From NCBI GenBank assembly GCA_032173965.1, contig CM063313.1, forward strand, positions 62,001 through 126,000: a stretch of 64,000 nucleotides of DNA. Direction: 5' to 3'. Below the pieces are notes generated by a model that saw only the letters and a program-made list of their open reading frames with translations, searched no databases and had not been told where the DNA came from. Shown piece after piece: positions 10,831 to 21,780 of this stretch (the first letter of the stretch is position 1; the number at the start of each line of letters is the position of its first letter). Position numbers and translations under genes: made by a program. This DNA is from Sitta carolinensis. Taxonomy: Eukaryota; Chordata; Aves; Passeriformes; Sittidae.

Positions 10831-12518
10831 GAGGCTTCCAATTTATAGATGTTTTGTTGATTCAAATACAGTAGCCTCAAGCCCAGCTTGAAATCTGGTA
10901 GATATTTGATGGAATTATGTAAATTACACTATATTCTAGATACTAAAGTCCATAACGTGATGATGTCCTGCAACAGCTATTCAATAAAAGATACCATTTG
11001 AATTTTGAAAATCACAAAATACTTTGCAACAAAACCATAAATCCAATTGTGACTAATACATTACAACACATGGATATTAACTGATGCTGGGCTGCAATGA
11101 AATCCAGGCAGAATTCGATATTATGACAACATGAAACCAGTGTGATTCTGGTTGGATTTCTATTTCCTTTCAGGAGTGCCAGGTAGGCCTTTGCAAAGAG
11201 CACAACTTGTGCCTATCTTAGGCAGCCTTTTTATGTACAAAGGGTGCTGATGGTTCATCTTCAGGTCCCTCATTCACCAGAGGAAGGATGGCTCCCACAG
11301 AGATTTACTCAGACTACCTCACGTAGCTCTTCAGCTCAGTTGCTCCCTGCTGAAGCATTTCTTTCCCCATCAGCTTCATGGTTCAAAGCTGAGGTCTAGT
11401 GTTACTTTTGCTTATTCCCTTTCAGCTCTCTCATACCCAGATGTTACTTGGCTAGTAAATACTTACATGCTTTCTTCCACACTGTCTGGTACTTTTAGTA
11501 GGAGTGCCTGCAAAAAAACTTCACAGTCACCCCTCAAATCCTTTCTTCCAATTTTTCTCTTCAACAAAACCTACAACCTCCTTAGAAACTACTGGGCTGA
11601 TGTACTGCAAGTTGTCCTTACAGCTGTGACCAAAACTGTGTCACCTAGTCATGTACACCATGGGCTGCCTCATCTGCAACTCTTCGCAACCTCTGCTTAT
11701 ATTTTGATTACAACTTCTTTGAAAGGCAGACAAGTTTACCTTGCATTTGTGCAACACTCAGACAAATGGAATCTTTGTCCCTCTTTAGGATTCCAGTGGG
11801 ATACAGAGCACAAATACACAGTAATCATATTTAATAAAGCAAATTGAGCTAATTTAAATTACTGCTTAAAATATATCGGTATGTAATAGGTCATAAATAA
11901 AAATCGACCTATACACTGCCCTGGATATCTTTCAGAGTGTGCTTTAGGAGGAGTCACTAAGTCAGATCATCAATCACAGTTCCTAAAGCAACAAAATCCA
12001 AATTGCTGCTGCAATGTAGGACTCTAAGTAGTCAGAAGCACAGAGGGAATGTTTTAAATCCAAACTTCATCTGTCTTTGTTGTGTTTCAGACCTAAAGCT
12101 TTCAACAATTCTTCTGAAAAGTCATTCCACTATATTTTTCACTATAAGGACCAAGCCTTAATTTATAGTAGACTCTTGAAGGTGATATCTCTGGGCTTTG
12201 GACTGGACGAATATAAAACTTCTTGAGTTTAAATTGATTTTGAAACAAAGCCATGTATGTTTGTTCACAAAGGCTTACAACCCTTTGAGCTGTCTTAGAG
12301 CATGCACATTATACATTTCTGTTTAGTTATTTTCAGATTTGTCAAACACATTTTTTTATCCTAAGTTTTTAGTGACATTTAGGTATGGATATGTTTTAAT
12401 GCTATGGATAAACTTGAAATGTTAACACCCTGTCCCCTTCATAGTAAATCCAAAATTTATCACAGGGTATTCTCTTCTTCTCTAGTTCAGAAATGCTAGA
12501 GAGAATCCTTTGCCCTTA

Positions 12519-12519
<1 letters not shown>
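10831..12519. other. Intergenic, unassigned
   Basis: This is AT-rich sequence. The 126-codon plus frame at 11467-11847 shows no family motif and is not supported as a gene. Confidence 0.5.

Positions 12520-12572
<53 letters not shown>
12520..12572. repeat. Uninterrupted A53 homopolymer
   Basis: This is a pure run of 53 A. There is no AATAAA within about 30 bases upstream, no readable pseudogene body and no obvious flanking target duplication, so it is treated as a simple repeat. Confidence 0.9.
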
Positions 12573-12574
<2 letters not shown>

Positions 12575-15173
12575 TCCTCTTGTGAGGTATATATGTCTTG
12601 AGTGTATAGCCTGGCATCTGATCACAACAAAGTTTCATGTATGTAGCAAAGAGGTCCAAAATGGAAGAAGCCTCATCATCTTAGCTGTAGTGAACGCTCT
12701 GGCAGATACAGCAAAATTCCTTCAATACCTACAGCACATTTAGTAATCACAATGAGAAGATGGATCACTTCTTACCTTGGCAAAGAAGAAGTTGTTGAAT
12801 ATGCTCTACTGCTCATTTTTTAATTCCCTCGGGGTGACACTTAATTTCTGGCCATATGAGCACACCGGCAGTGTGATGCAAATGTACAGCTCATCTCTGC
12901 AGCTACAACAGTGAGATACTGAAGGAGAACATACAACCAACCTCATGAATGGTTTCAAGCACCATTGACTTGTTGTGCTTCTGCACTATTTTTATACCAT
13001 TCATCTTACATGCATTGCACCTTTGTGCCCTCCTCACCCTTCTGTAATTGGTCCTTACCCCTCAGCATTCCATGTCTCTTTACCTTTACCTGCTCACCTG
13101 TCTTACACAGTTGTAGCCTCTTAGGGATTAGGTTCAACCACCTCCCCATTCCCAATCACCACAAACTGTGCCTACAAGATACTGCTAGTACAGATTTATA
13201 AAGACCAGCATACAGGGTGCTAGACAAGGCCTGATGCACCATGTCAGATGCAAGTCTGGTTCTCCACTTAGAGAATATTAATTCACACCCACGCAGGAGC
13301 ACAGAGCAGTCACCTTAACCCCGAGGGTCATCATTTCATGTGACACCAGAATTTTAGCTAAACCAAACATAAGTAAAAAGGGGACAACAGCACTTCCTTG
13401 TGTATCAGGGAGACACTAGAAGGAGGCTGGGAATTTGGAAGGGTTTTAATCAAAAGCAAGGTTGTGGTCAGAGAAGCTCTTATGGGGCTGAACAATAGCA
13501 CACAGGCAGCCTCAGAGATGGGCTGTATGGACAGAAGTGGTGGTTATCATGGAAAATCCCTTCCTGTGCTCCTGTCGTCATGCACCAGGCTGGCAGAAGG
13601 CCATTAAGTACCTAGCAGGGGCATATAATTAGATGGGTATCAAAGATGCATATATCTTGCTCTGATCTCTGAACTGAGCATGGTGGTAATAGGGAAATTT
13701 CAGCATTTATTTGACAAGATCCAATCTAGCAAAATATTTCCATCATGTTTACTATATACAATATCTGTATTGTCACCAAATATTGTGACCAAAATATTAA
13801 AAGGTAAGTCAGTGTGTAAGAGTGCTGCCGGAACACTATGTGGCCACATGCTGATAACTGGATTTCATGCCCTCTCTGTTTTTCAAGAGAAATATTCCTG
13901 CTCAGATTAACAGAATTAAGCAAAATGCTTGTGTATATTATTTTATTAATTTATTCCAAATAACTTACTGGGAATTAGGCAACTAAATATCGGAAGGACT
14001 AAAGGCTCAGTCATAAAAGACAAAATATGGTCTGACTACAAATTCCAGCCTCCAGTTAAGAATTACACTGAAACACAAGTTACATGAGCACCAGATATTT
14101 TTCTTTCTTTCACATTTCAGTCTGTAGAGTTTGCAATAAAATGTCATTCAAGTTTATGTAATAAGTTCAAATAAAAATTATAATTGATGAGCCATAATGA
14201 TTTAGAAGATTAGCTAGGGAAAAATTCCTTCCTACTCATACTATGGTTAAAAAATATTACTATGTTAATTCATACTGTGTCAATAAGTATAATGATTTTC
14301 CAGTTCTAGCTCCCTTCTCTGTATGAAACTACTGAAATGCCAAAAGAAGGCAGTGGTATTAGGCCATATTCTTTGCTGCCTTTTCATACAAATTTCCCCT
14401 TGGAGTTACATATAAGATGAAGTCAGGAGAGGTCCCCATTTTCTTTGGCCTTGATCTCTTAAATCGTTGTACAATGTACAGTTGGAAGCTTAGAAATGCT
14501 GTTCTCAAGTATGATTTTGTGGCAGAAGAGTCTGGAGGATGTAGCATTGAGTTTCTGACTGTCAGCTAACCAGCTGAGTCCTTTGTCCTCTTGCAGTGGA
14601 GCTTTCCTTGCCTCCTTCCAGATGAAACTTGCTGTTGCTGTTTTCCAGAGCAAGTACAAGAAAATGCTGCATCTGGACTACAAGAAAATTTGGGTGAGAC
14701 CTGCAATCTTCCATTAAGTATGTAAATGATTCTCAAGAGCCTCTTTGGTTATACATTTCATGACAAAAAGGGTAAAAAGGGGCACAAAAGCTGTTACAAT
14801 GAGTGACCAATGATAGTGGGAACCTTGGTCAACAGAACAAGCTGGTGTAAAAGCAGCATGAATTTCAGGAGAATTTGATTCTCTGACTAAACAGAGACCC
14901 TCAAAATTGCACTACACTTCCTGTCTCCTCTTCCTCTTAGAATAGAACAGGCTGTGTTGATACCAATGTGGGGAAAGATTATCTTTTCTTTTTCAATACT
15001 GCTTTCTCGAGTAGTGCATTGTCACCACTGTGTCCTGGCTTGAGGGGCATTTTAATAAACTTTCAGACCTTTCTTCTGAAAAAATCTGAAGATATTTTTC
15101 TTCTTTTCTCTCAGGCATTCTTCCAAACAAGTCTGTCACTTCAGAAATAAATAAGGTAGAAAGAGCTACTTAC
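12573..15173. other. Intergenic, unassigned
   Basis: I see no gene or recognisable repeat. The block 13920-14330 is AT-rich with several TAAT cores and could be regulatory, but nothing specific supports this. Confidence 0.5.
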
Positions 15174-15357
15174 TTTTTGGTGAGTCATATCTTCCATGTA
15201 ACACAAACCAGAACTCTTCATCCACCCAACCATTTCTATTGCAAGCTTCCACACAAGCTGCAGCATATCCTCATAAAAGCAGATGTTCTCCATGAAGGGG
15301 TTTCACATGAATGTGGCAAACATGTTGTCCAGCTGCTTCAAGGCCTGATCCACCACA
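15174..15357 (-). pseudogene. Exon-like segment, possibly a decayed coding exon
   Basis: On the minus strand a 184-nt segment is bounded by TTTAAACAG on the left and a perfect GTAAGT donor (15168-15173) on the right. The frame beginning one base in has 61 codons with a single stop (codon 18, TGA). It reads VVDQALKQLDNMFATFM, then NPFMENICFYEDMLQLVWKL and IEMVGWMKSSGLCYMEDMTH, a composition that looks like real globular protein. The pyrimidine tract of the acceptor is poor. I do not recognise the family, and no second exon was found nearby. It could be a relic exon, a retroelement piece, a lncRNA exon, or chance. Confidence 0.3.
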
Positions 15358-17777
15358 CTGTTTAAAAATATTTACAAACATGTTGAACTTTTTTCTGTGA
15401 CATCCAACGACAAAGATCATGGTATGAATTTTTCTGACAGATTTCAATAGTTAATTTGTTCATTCCCAAACAAGTCAACAAAGTGAGAAAAAGGTACTAC
15501 TGTGTACTTTTCTGTGCTTCTGAATTTTCCCCTTCTTTTCCAGATATAATCTTGGTATCCACCTTAGGATTCTCTCCTTCTTGACCTCCTTATTATACTA
15601 ATGTGAAGTTGCAAACCCATTCGTACCTCATCTTTGATCCATAGACTTGTGAGACTGCAAATCCTGTGGCATAGTCTTACCCTCCTCTCTCTCTACTCAT
15701 CTTCAATTAAATAAAGAATCAGAGGATTGTACCAGAGACCATGTGTAATTTTGTGAGAGGATTGTACTTGAGGAAACCTACATAAGTAAAAACTGAAATT
15801 TCTGATATGACTGAAATGTAGGCTTTGAGGAGAGATGGTTTTAGCATTTTGTTGTCCAGCACACAGTTGAAGAGACAAAAAACCCGGTTACTGTTTTTCA
15901 GAGGCAAGAGCTTGTTTGTACAAGGAGCTATCAGATAGGCAGCCTCAGCTGTCTAAAAAAATTAGGGGACAAAAAATATATGTTCCTGCCCTGGGGCTAA
16001 CCACAACTCCTGCTTTATGTGGGGGAATGGGGAAACACCCAGGCCCATTGCTCCTCTCCTGCCTCTGAGTACCTTCAAAAATGATGGAGAAGAAGTTGGT
16101 GCTCTTGAATAGATAAAAATGATGTGGTGCTGTGACCCAGCAGCTTTGACCATGTTCTGCACCCTGGCGGACTCAAGGGTAACCTCCTGAGTATGAGCTG
16201 GGGAAGGGTGGAGGTGAGATAGAATTAGCAAGGACTCACTTGGTCAAGAGTTGATAAAGAGAAATCTTTGGTCTCTTGTTCTTCTCATCCAGAGACATAT
16301 TAAACACATTTCCCATCAAGAACTACCTTGGGTCTAAATGCCAGAGGACCTTTGAAGAATAAATCTCAGTAACTTCCATCTTGAATGATCACATCTTGGG
16401 GTGTTTTATTGTGGAGTGTCAGGATTGAGGTCCATTTTCAGTGCTGAGTAGTGCCCACCAAAGAACGGCTGCCCACAGCTGTCAGTGTTCACTGCCTCTG
16501 GGAAACATGATTCAAGGGGTTCTAAACAGGCAAAAATCAGGAACAGCTCTTGAAATGTGTAAACTTCCGAAGCAGCTGAAGCAGCTGTGCTACTAATCAG
16601 GAAGCTTGCTACACTGGATTCAGGTCTTCTGCAGCATCAGCTTTTAAAAACAGACTTGATTATTGAATAAATAGCATGGCCATTTCTGCAAGTGCTTCTT
16701 TGTGAATATGGGCTTGGAAACACCACTGCCTCTTGTAACTGTGGTTATATCCAAATGGTGCTTTTGGTCCATCAATTCTGGACTCAAGTGAGAATTCATA
16801 AGAAGCAAAGGAAAAGGATGAGGATGTTGAAGGAGAAGCCACAGCCCAAGAATTCTCTCACCATTCAAAGAGTGTCACACACACCACCCAGGCTTTCCTT
16901 CCTAGGACTGGAGTCTGTTCTCAGTGGGGCTGGTAGGCTCCCTTTCAAATCCTTGCACACACCCTCATTCTCGGGTGCACTTCCTCCTTCAGGCTCTATC
17001 CTGGGTTTTTCGGCAGCAGAATCTAAGGTGTCAGATTTATAAAAATAAATAATTTAATGGAGTGATACAGCAACAGATCAGCTTAAACTGACCCAGAAGG
17101 AAAAACCTCCGGGCAGTTAAGCCCTCATGATTTATGCACCTGCCCTTATGCACTCTTTGCGTGATTTCAAGTCCAATGGTGATTTTTGGGCTGGGATCTT
17201 CTAACACCTTATTGGATTCTTTCTCTGTCTTCCCAGAGCCAGGCTGTTAACTGCTCTTATGTTGTTGAGCTGTAGCTTCTGCTGATGGCTGCAGCCTCCT
17301 TGTCCTCTGCTTTTTGCTTCTTGTGCACCGGATCAATCAGGACATAGTAATGAAAGAAGGCCTAGACCTGGGATAAAAACCACTTAGCAACAACCAAACA
17401 TCAGTGTGTTATTACTATTCTTCCCCAGCTAAAGACAAAACACAGTACCGTACCAGCTACCGAGCAAACCAACTCTGTTCCAACACATCTGGGTGAAAGT
17501 TCAGAGTTTGCAGCCCAAGGATCCAGCAAATCCAGCTGCTCATGCTGACCAAGAGCCAAGCAAACAGCAGATTAAACCACTCAGTATTATAATTCTGAGT
17601 GACCCATTCTGTTTAAAACTCACTTATTTAACTAAACAAAAAGTATCTCTCAACAGAGAGGATATGCTTTTCTTCATAGCCAAAGAACAGTCAGGGTCCC
17701 CTGCCTGCACTTCCTAGATATCCATCTGGATTTCCATGCGTATCTACCTGTGTATGCATCTGGATATCCATCGCTTC
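15358..17777. other. Intergenic, unassigned
   Basis: No supported gene. The 116-codon plus frame at 16692-17042 has no family motif. Confidence 0.5.
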
Positions 17778-17800
17778 TTTTTTTTTTTTTTTTTTTTTTT
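17778..17800. repeat. T23 homopolymer
   Basis: This is an uninterrupted run of T, with no retroelement recognised next to it. Confidence 0.9.
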
Positions 17801-18653
17801 CCATTTTCGTGGGCCTAGAACTTCACTCAGATTATTAACACAGGCAAGGAAAGTTGTGCGTACATCCTTGGAGACAGAGCTCTGCTTTCTTATGCAAGGT
17901 ACTGGAACTCTGAAGGGTCAGTGTGTGTAGAAAAGACTGGTTCCTAGGTGTGGTCTTTGTCAACACCAACTCTGCCTTCAGACCACACGGATGAGTTACT
18001 GTAGGTGATACCCGCACTGCCACCACCTGCAGTCCCGTCTACATGCCAGCGTGAGAGGGACGTATGGACTCAGGGTGGATATTTTTTGATTTCTCAGGTC
18101 TGGATTAGAGGCAACTTTTGTGATTAAAACAGGTGTGAAGCAAAACAAAGTTACTGGGTCTGTAATTTAAGCACCACATGGTGTCATACATCCTGATAGT
18201 GACTGCTCTCTCCCCTTAGCTGAAGGCAAGGGGAAGGGTTTTCTGTGGACTCAGGCAGCCAAGAGTAACAACTGAGTGAAGAGAAAATGAAAAATACATA
18301 AAGCTTGTAGGCAGACCTTCCTATCTTGGCCAGATGCCTCAGCTCCTCTTATCATCTTATCATGTTAGACAAAGAGCCTGTCAAAGCCAAACAGATTGGT
18401 AGATTACAAAAGCCCCTCTGACCCACTCTCTTCTCCCAAGAGGATTCACTTCCTTTCAGCTTGCACATCATTAGTATTCTCATGGCTGGCAGGGGGTCAT
18501 TTCTAATTTGTGAATGCCCTTGGACCACAAGATGGGATTTTTAATTTGTTTACCTTGCATATTAAACAGTACTTTCAAAGGTACTGTCAATAAATCCTCT
18601 ATGAATCAGAATCTACACTCCAGACCTTTTTGTTACTTTCACTTTTTTGATTT
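17801..18653. other. Intergenic, unassigned
   Basis: Nothing recognisable was seen. Confidence 0.5.
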
Positions 18654-18684
18654 GACTAGAGGAGATTAAAAAACTCCTCTAGTC
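18654..18684. repeat. Perfect 11-bp inverted repeat with a 9-nt A-rich loop
   Basis: The arms are GACTAGAGGAG (18654-18664) and CTCCTCTAGTC (18674-18684), with loop ATTAAAAAA. No terminator or transposon role can be assigned in this eukaryotic context. Confidence 0.85.
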
Positions 18685-21231
18685 AGTCTCAGTCACCAAA
18701 CACAGTGCCATCACCAAAGTCTCCAGTGTGCTGAGGGCAAACCTCTAGGGCTTTGTGACATGAGGGAAGAGCATGACTTTCCAAAGTAAAAGTCAAACCA
18801 AGCTGCTACATCAGATCCTCAAGTGGGGACTCAATTCCTAGGGTTGTGGCAATGAAAAATGCCTTCTGGGATAAGCTCACGCAGAGCCTCCACTCATCAA
18901 GAGGGATCAAAGGCGCTTTATGACCTTTTCCAGGGTACCTTTGGGAGTACCTAGTCCTGTGTTATCAATCCCCGAAGCACCATGCACAAGGAACCAACAT
19001 GGAAATCTCAATTAGTTCATCAGCTTAGCCTTTCCTCAGAGATCCATGCCATGATAACTAGTATTCAACAATATCTGTTACAGCCTTACATCTTCATGAA
19101 ACCTTGCTTGAAACCTTGTCCCTTCTATCTCTTCTCAAGGGTAAAAGAGGGAGTTTTATTTATTTTTCATGTTTTGAATTCATAAAACAGTTCTATTAAA
19201 TTTATAGGGCAAAAACGAAATGCTTGCATATGTTTGAATGTAAATGCATGACAATATATCAGTAGTGCTCACACCTTTTCCCCCTCTTTGTCTGATAGGT
19301 GGTGTTGCAGTGTTATTGAACTCTGGCACTGAACACATACAGAGCCACGTGGAACTCAGCAGTTTCAGTTCACAGGATTTCTACTAACCTTGCTCCAACT
19401 TTTATCTCCTGGAAGGTTTGCTCACACATAGAGACCAGGTCTGAGTTTCAGGATATTTAAAATGTTGGAATAAAATTTAGTTCAACTTCTCATGGAAACT
19501 GTGACAAAGCCATCACATTTGATAATACGTAGTCAAATGGTCATTTGAAAGAGGCACAGTCAAAACTGTTCCATATTTGATCCTTTTTATTCTAAAATTA
19601 ATTTGAAATTTTGGCCCATTTCTCAAAGGTGTGTAAATTAGAGCAAATACGTAAGAACCCAAGAGATCCCCATCTAGCCCAGATAAATTTAATGATAGAT
19701 AGGTTTCCTGGTCCTTCTTCTCTGGTACATTTCAGTAAATTTCACTGGATGCTTCACAGGAAGCTTCAACAGGGAAAAGAAATAGAAGAAGAATATAAAA
19801 GAAAAGCTAACCACAAACTACCACTCAAGCAGTTATAACTTGGCTTTCTCCAGGGTAAGGGGTAAACTACCCTTCAAATAATTATGTTCAGATCTTACCT
19901 TACATCCTGAAACATCAAGGATATTCTATAACACAGCGTGGGAAAACAAAGGAGTGTTGTCAAATTAAACACACAATTGAGAAAACTCTGTGAGCCAAGG
20001 GACACTTTTTCTCTCAAAAGAGTTTTCTATTTTCATCACATCCTGGGCTTCCCCTCTGCTTCATCATGAGCAACTGCTGCAATTCTCTTCTACCCACCCT
20101 TTCCTGTGGCACTTGGGCCCTCCAGGTAGGGCTGCTCCATCATGGAGAAGAGCTGGTTATGTCGTGCAATCCATCCAGAGGGTAGCATGAGTGTGAACAG
20201 AAAAACAAAGTAAAAAAGAGGCAAGAGAGGCAGTGAGTAACCTTGGGATGAGACCACAAAGAGCCACCTCTGCTTGCAGAATGTCTCAGTATTTATCTTC
20301 CTAGCTGGATCTTCTCTCCAACATTGCTCACCAGTATTTTCTTTCCTGTGTTCAGTGATTCTGGGCTCAGGGGTCATGTCCTGTTTATGTTTTTGCCCGT
20401 GCTTTTCCACTGCCCCAACGGAAAGTCAACAAGTGCAGACGACCCTCTATGTCTAACACAGTGGCATGAGAAAAGCCATAGAGCTGAGGTGTGGAGCCAC
20501 ACTGGTGATGGGAGCAGCACCACGAGGGCCCTGCATAGGACCCTCCTGCAAAACGGTGCACTGGAGGGGAGGGACTGTGGCCACGCCAACAGGGACAGCC
20601 AGCTTCATAGACTGAGCCCCCTGGAAAGGAAAATGAGAGTCCAGGAGAGCTCCTTAGACAATGAATCAATGAATTATCTAAATCAGGCAGTAAGATGTAA
20701 CACTGATTGAAACGCTTGTTCAAATTGCTTTCACTGTGATTCATAAACTCTTCATGTAAATTCGTATGTTAGGATGAGCACAAAAATTAGAAAGCTGGAA
20801 TAAGATTGTTTTAATTTAAATAAGAGACATGGTTGTGAATATTAGGCCTTTACACTGTTAGCAGTAACCCATCAAATGTTAACAAAATCTGATATGCAAC
20901 AGTTTTACATATCCCCTTGTGGGAGAAAGATCAACTTGCAAACCGCTTTATAAATCAGCCACACTGTTAGAGTTAGGCTACTGTATCTAAATGGATTTTA
21001 GATATGCTTCCTGTTTTCAGCTACCATATTTACAAATGAAGGCTTTTTCAAACCACATCTTTTAATATAATTTGCATATTTAGTAATACATTGATTAACA
21101 TTAAACACGGATTATTGCAATTTATTTCAGAAACTGATGGGATGCATTAAGTGAAAAGCCAGAGCATTTAAACAGAGCACACTCCCAGGCTGACTCCCAG
21201 TCACTGATGAATACAAAAACTTTATTAACTA
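18685..21231. other. Intergenic, unassigned
   Basis: No supported gene. Overlapping 60-128 codon frames at 20090-20744 on both strands look like chance. Confidence 0.5.
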
Positions 21232-21427
21232 TAAAGAAAAAGAAAAAGAGAAGAAAAAGAAAAAGAAAAAGAAAAAGAAAAAGAAAAAGAAAAAGAAAAA
21301 GAAAAAGAAAAAGAAAAAGAAAAAGAAAAAGAAAAAGAAAAAGAAAAAGGAAAAGAAAAAGAAAAAGAAAAAGAAAAAGAAAAAGAAAAAGAAAAAGAAA
21401 AAGAAAAAGAAAAAGAAGAAAAAGAAA
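21232..21427. repeat. (AAAAAG)n hexanucleotide microsatellite, about 195 bp, purine-only strand
   Basis: AAAAAG units repeat almost without error; the visible interruptions are AAAAGAGAAG near 21245-21253, a GG at about 21349-21350, and a shortened unit near 21417-21420. The plus strand is all purine over nearly 200 bases. The long KRKRKR and FLFLFL frames that cross it are translation artefacts of the repeat. Confidence 0.97.
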
Positions 21428-21566
21428 TTTCATGCTGAGTCCTTTTCAAGCACCTCCCTCGCTTGAAAGTATACAAAACTGCCATTAAGGGGAATTTAAA
21501 TAAAATAATGCCACCCAGATATATACATGGCTTTACAGAAAGTTTTGGCACAAGGAAGACAAAATC

Positions 21567-21780
21567 CGGACCCTGGGCGTCTGATGAAAGGAAGGAAATC
21601 CAGGAGCCGAGGACTGGTCGCCGACCGAGGGCTCGTCCCCAGTGCCAGTAGGTGGCAGCCGCCCACAACGCACATTTCCAAGGCTTATTTTTATTTCGGG
21701 CTGAATTTTTATTTCAGCGTTCGAGGGAAACTTCTCGGGCTGGGAGAAAGCTCTGTCGGGTTTCCTTCCCTTCGCAATGG
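21567..21780. promoter_or_regulatory. Isolated small CpG cluster with a CTCF motif
   Basis: About 15 CpG dinucleotides fall in 210 bp, surrounded on both sides by CpG-poor intergenic DNA. The cluster contains the CTCF site at 21645-21658. It is about 16 kb upstream of WDR41 and about 29 kb past the 3' end of OTP. It may be an insulator, a distal element, or the promoter of a non-coding RNA. It lies next to the AAAAAG tract. Confidence 0.5.
21645..21658 (+). promoter_or_regulatory. Predicted CTCF binding site
   Basis: CCAGTAGGTGGCAG fits every position of the vertebrate CTCF core consensus CCASYAGRKGGCRS and is followed by CCGCC. Its location between a housekeeping and a developmental gene suits a domain-boundary role. 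Occupancy is not shown by sequence. Confidence 0.65.

Noticed and set aside
12480..12572. A53 as the tail of a processed pseudogene or SINE
   Set aside because: No AATAAA near it, no recognisable body upstream and no clear target-site duplication.
21122..21668. Long FLFLFL/FSFSFS and KRKRKR frames
   Set aside because: They are translations of the AAAAAG hexanucleotide repeat.
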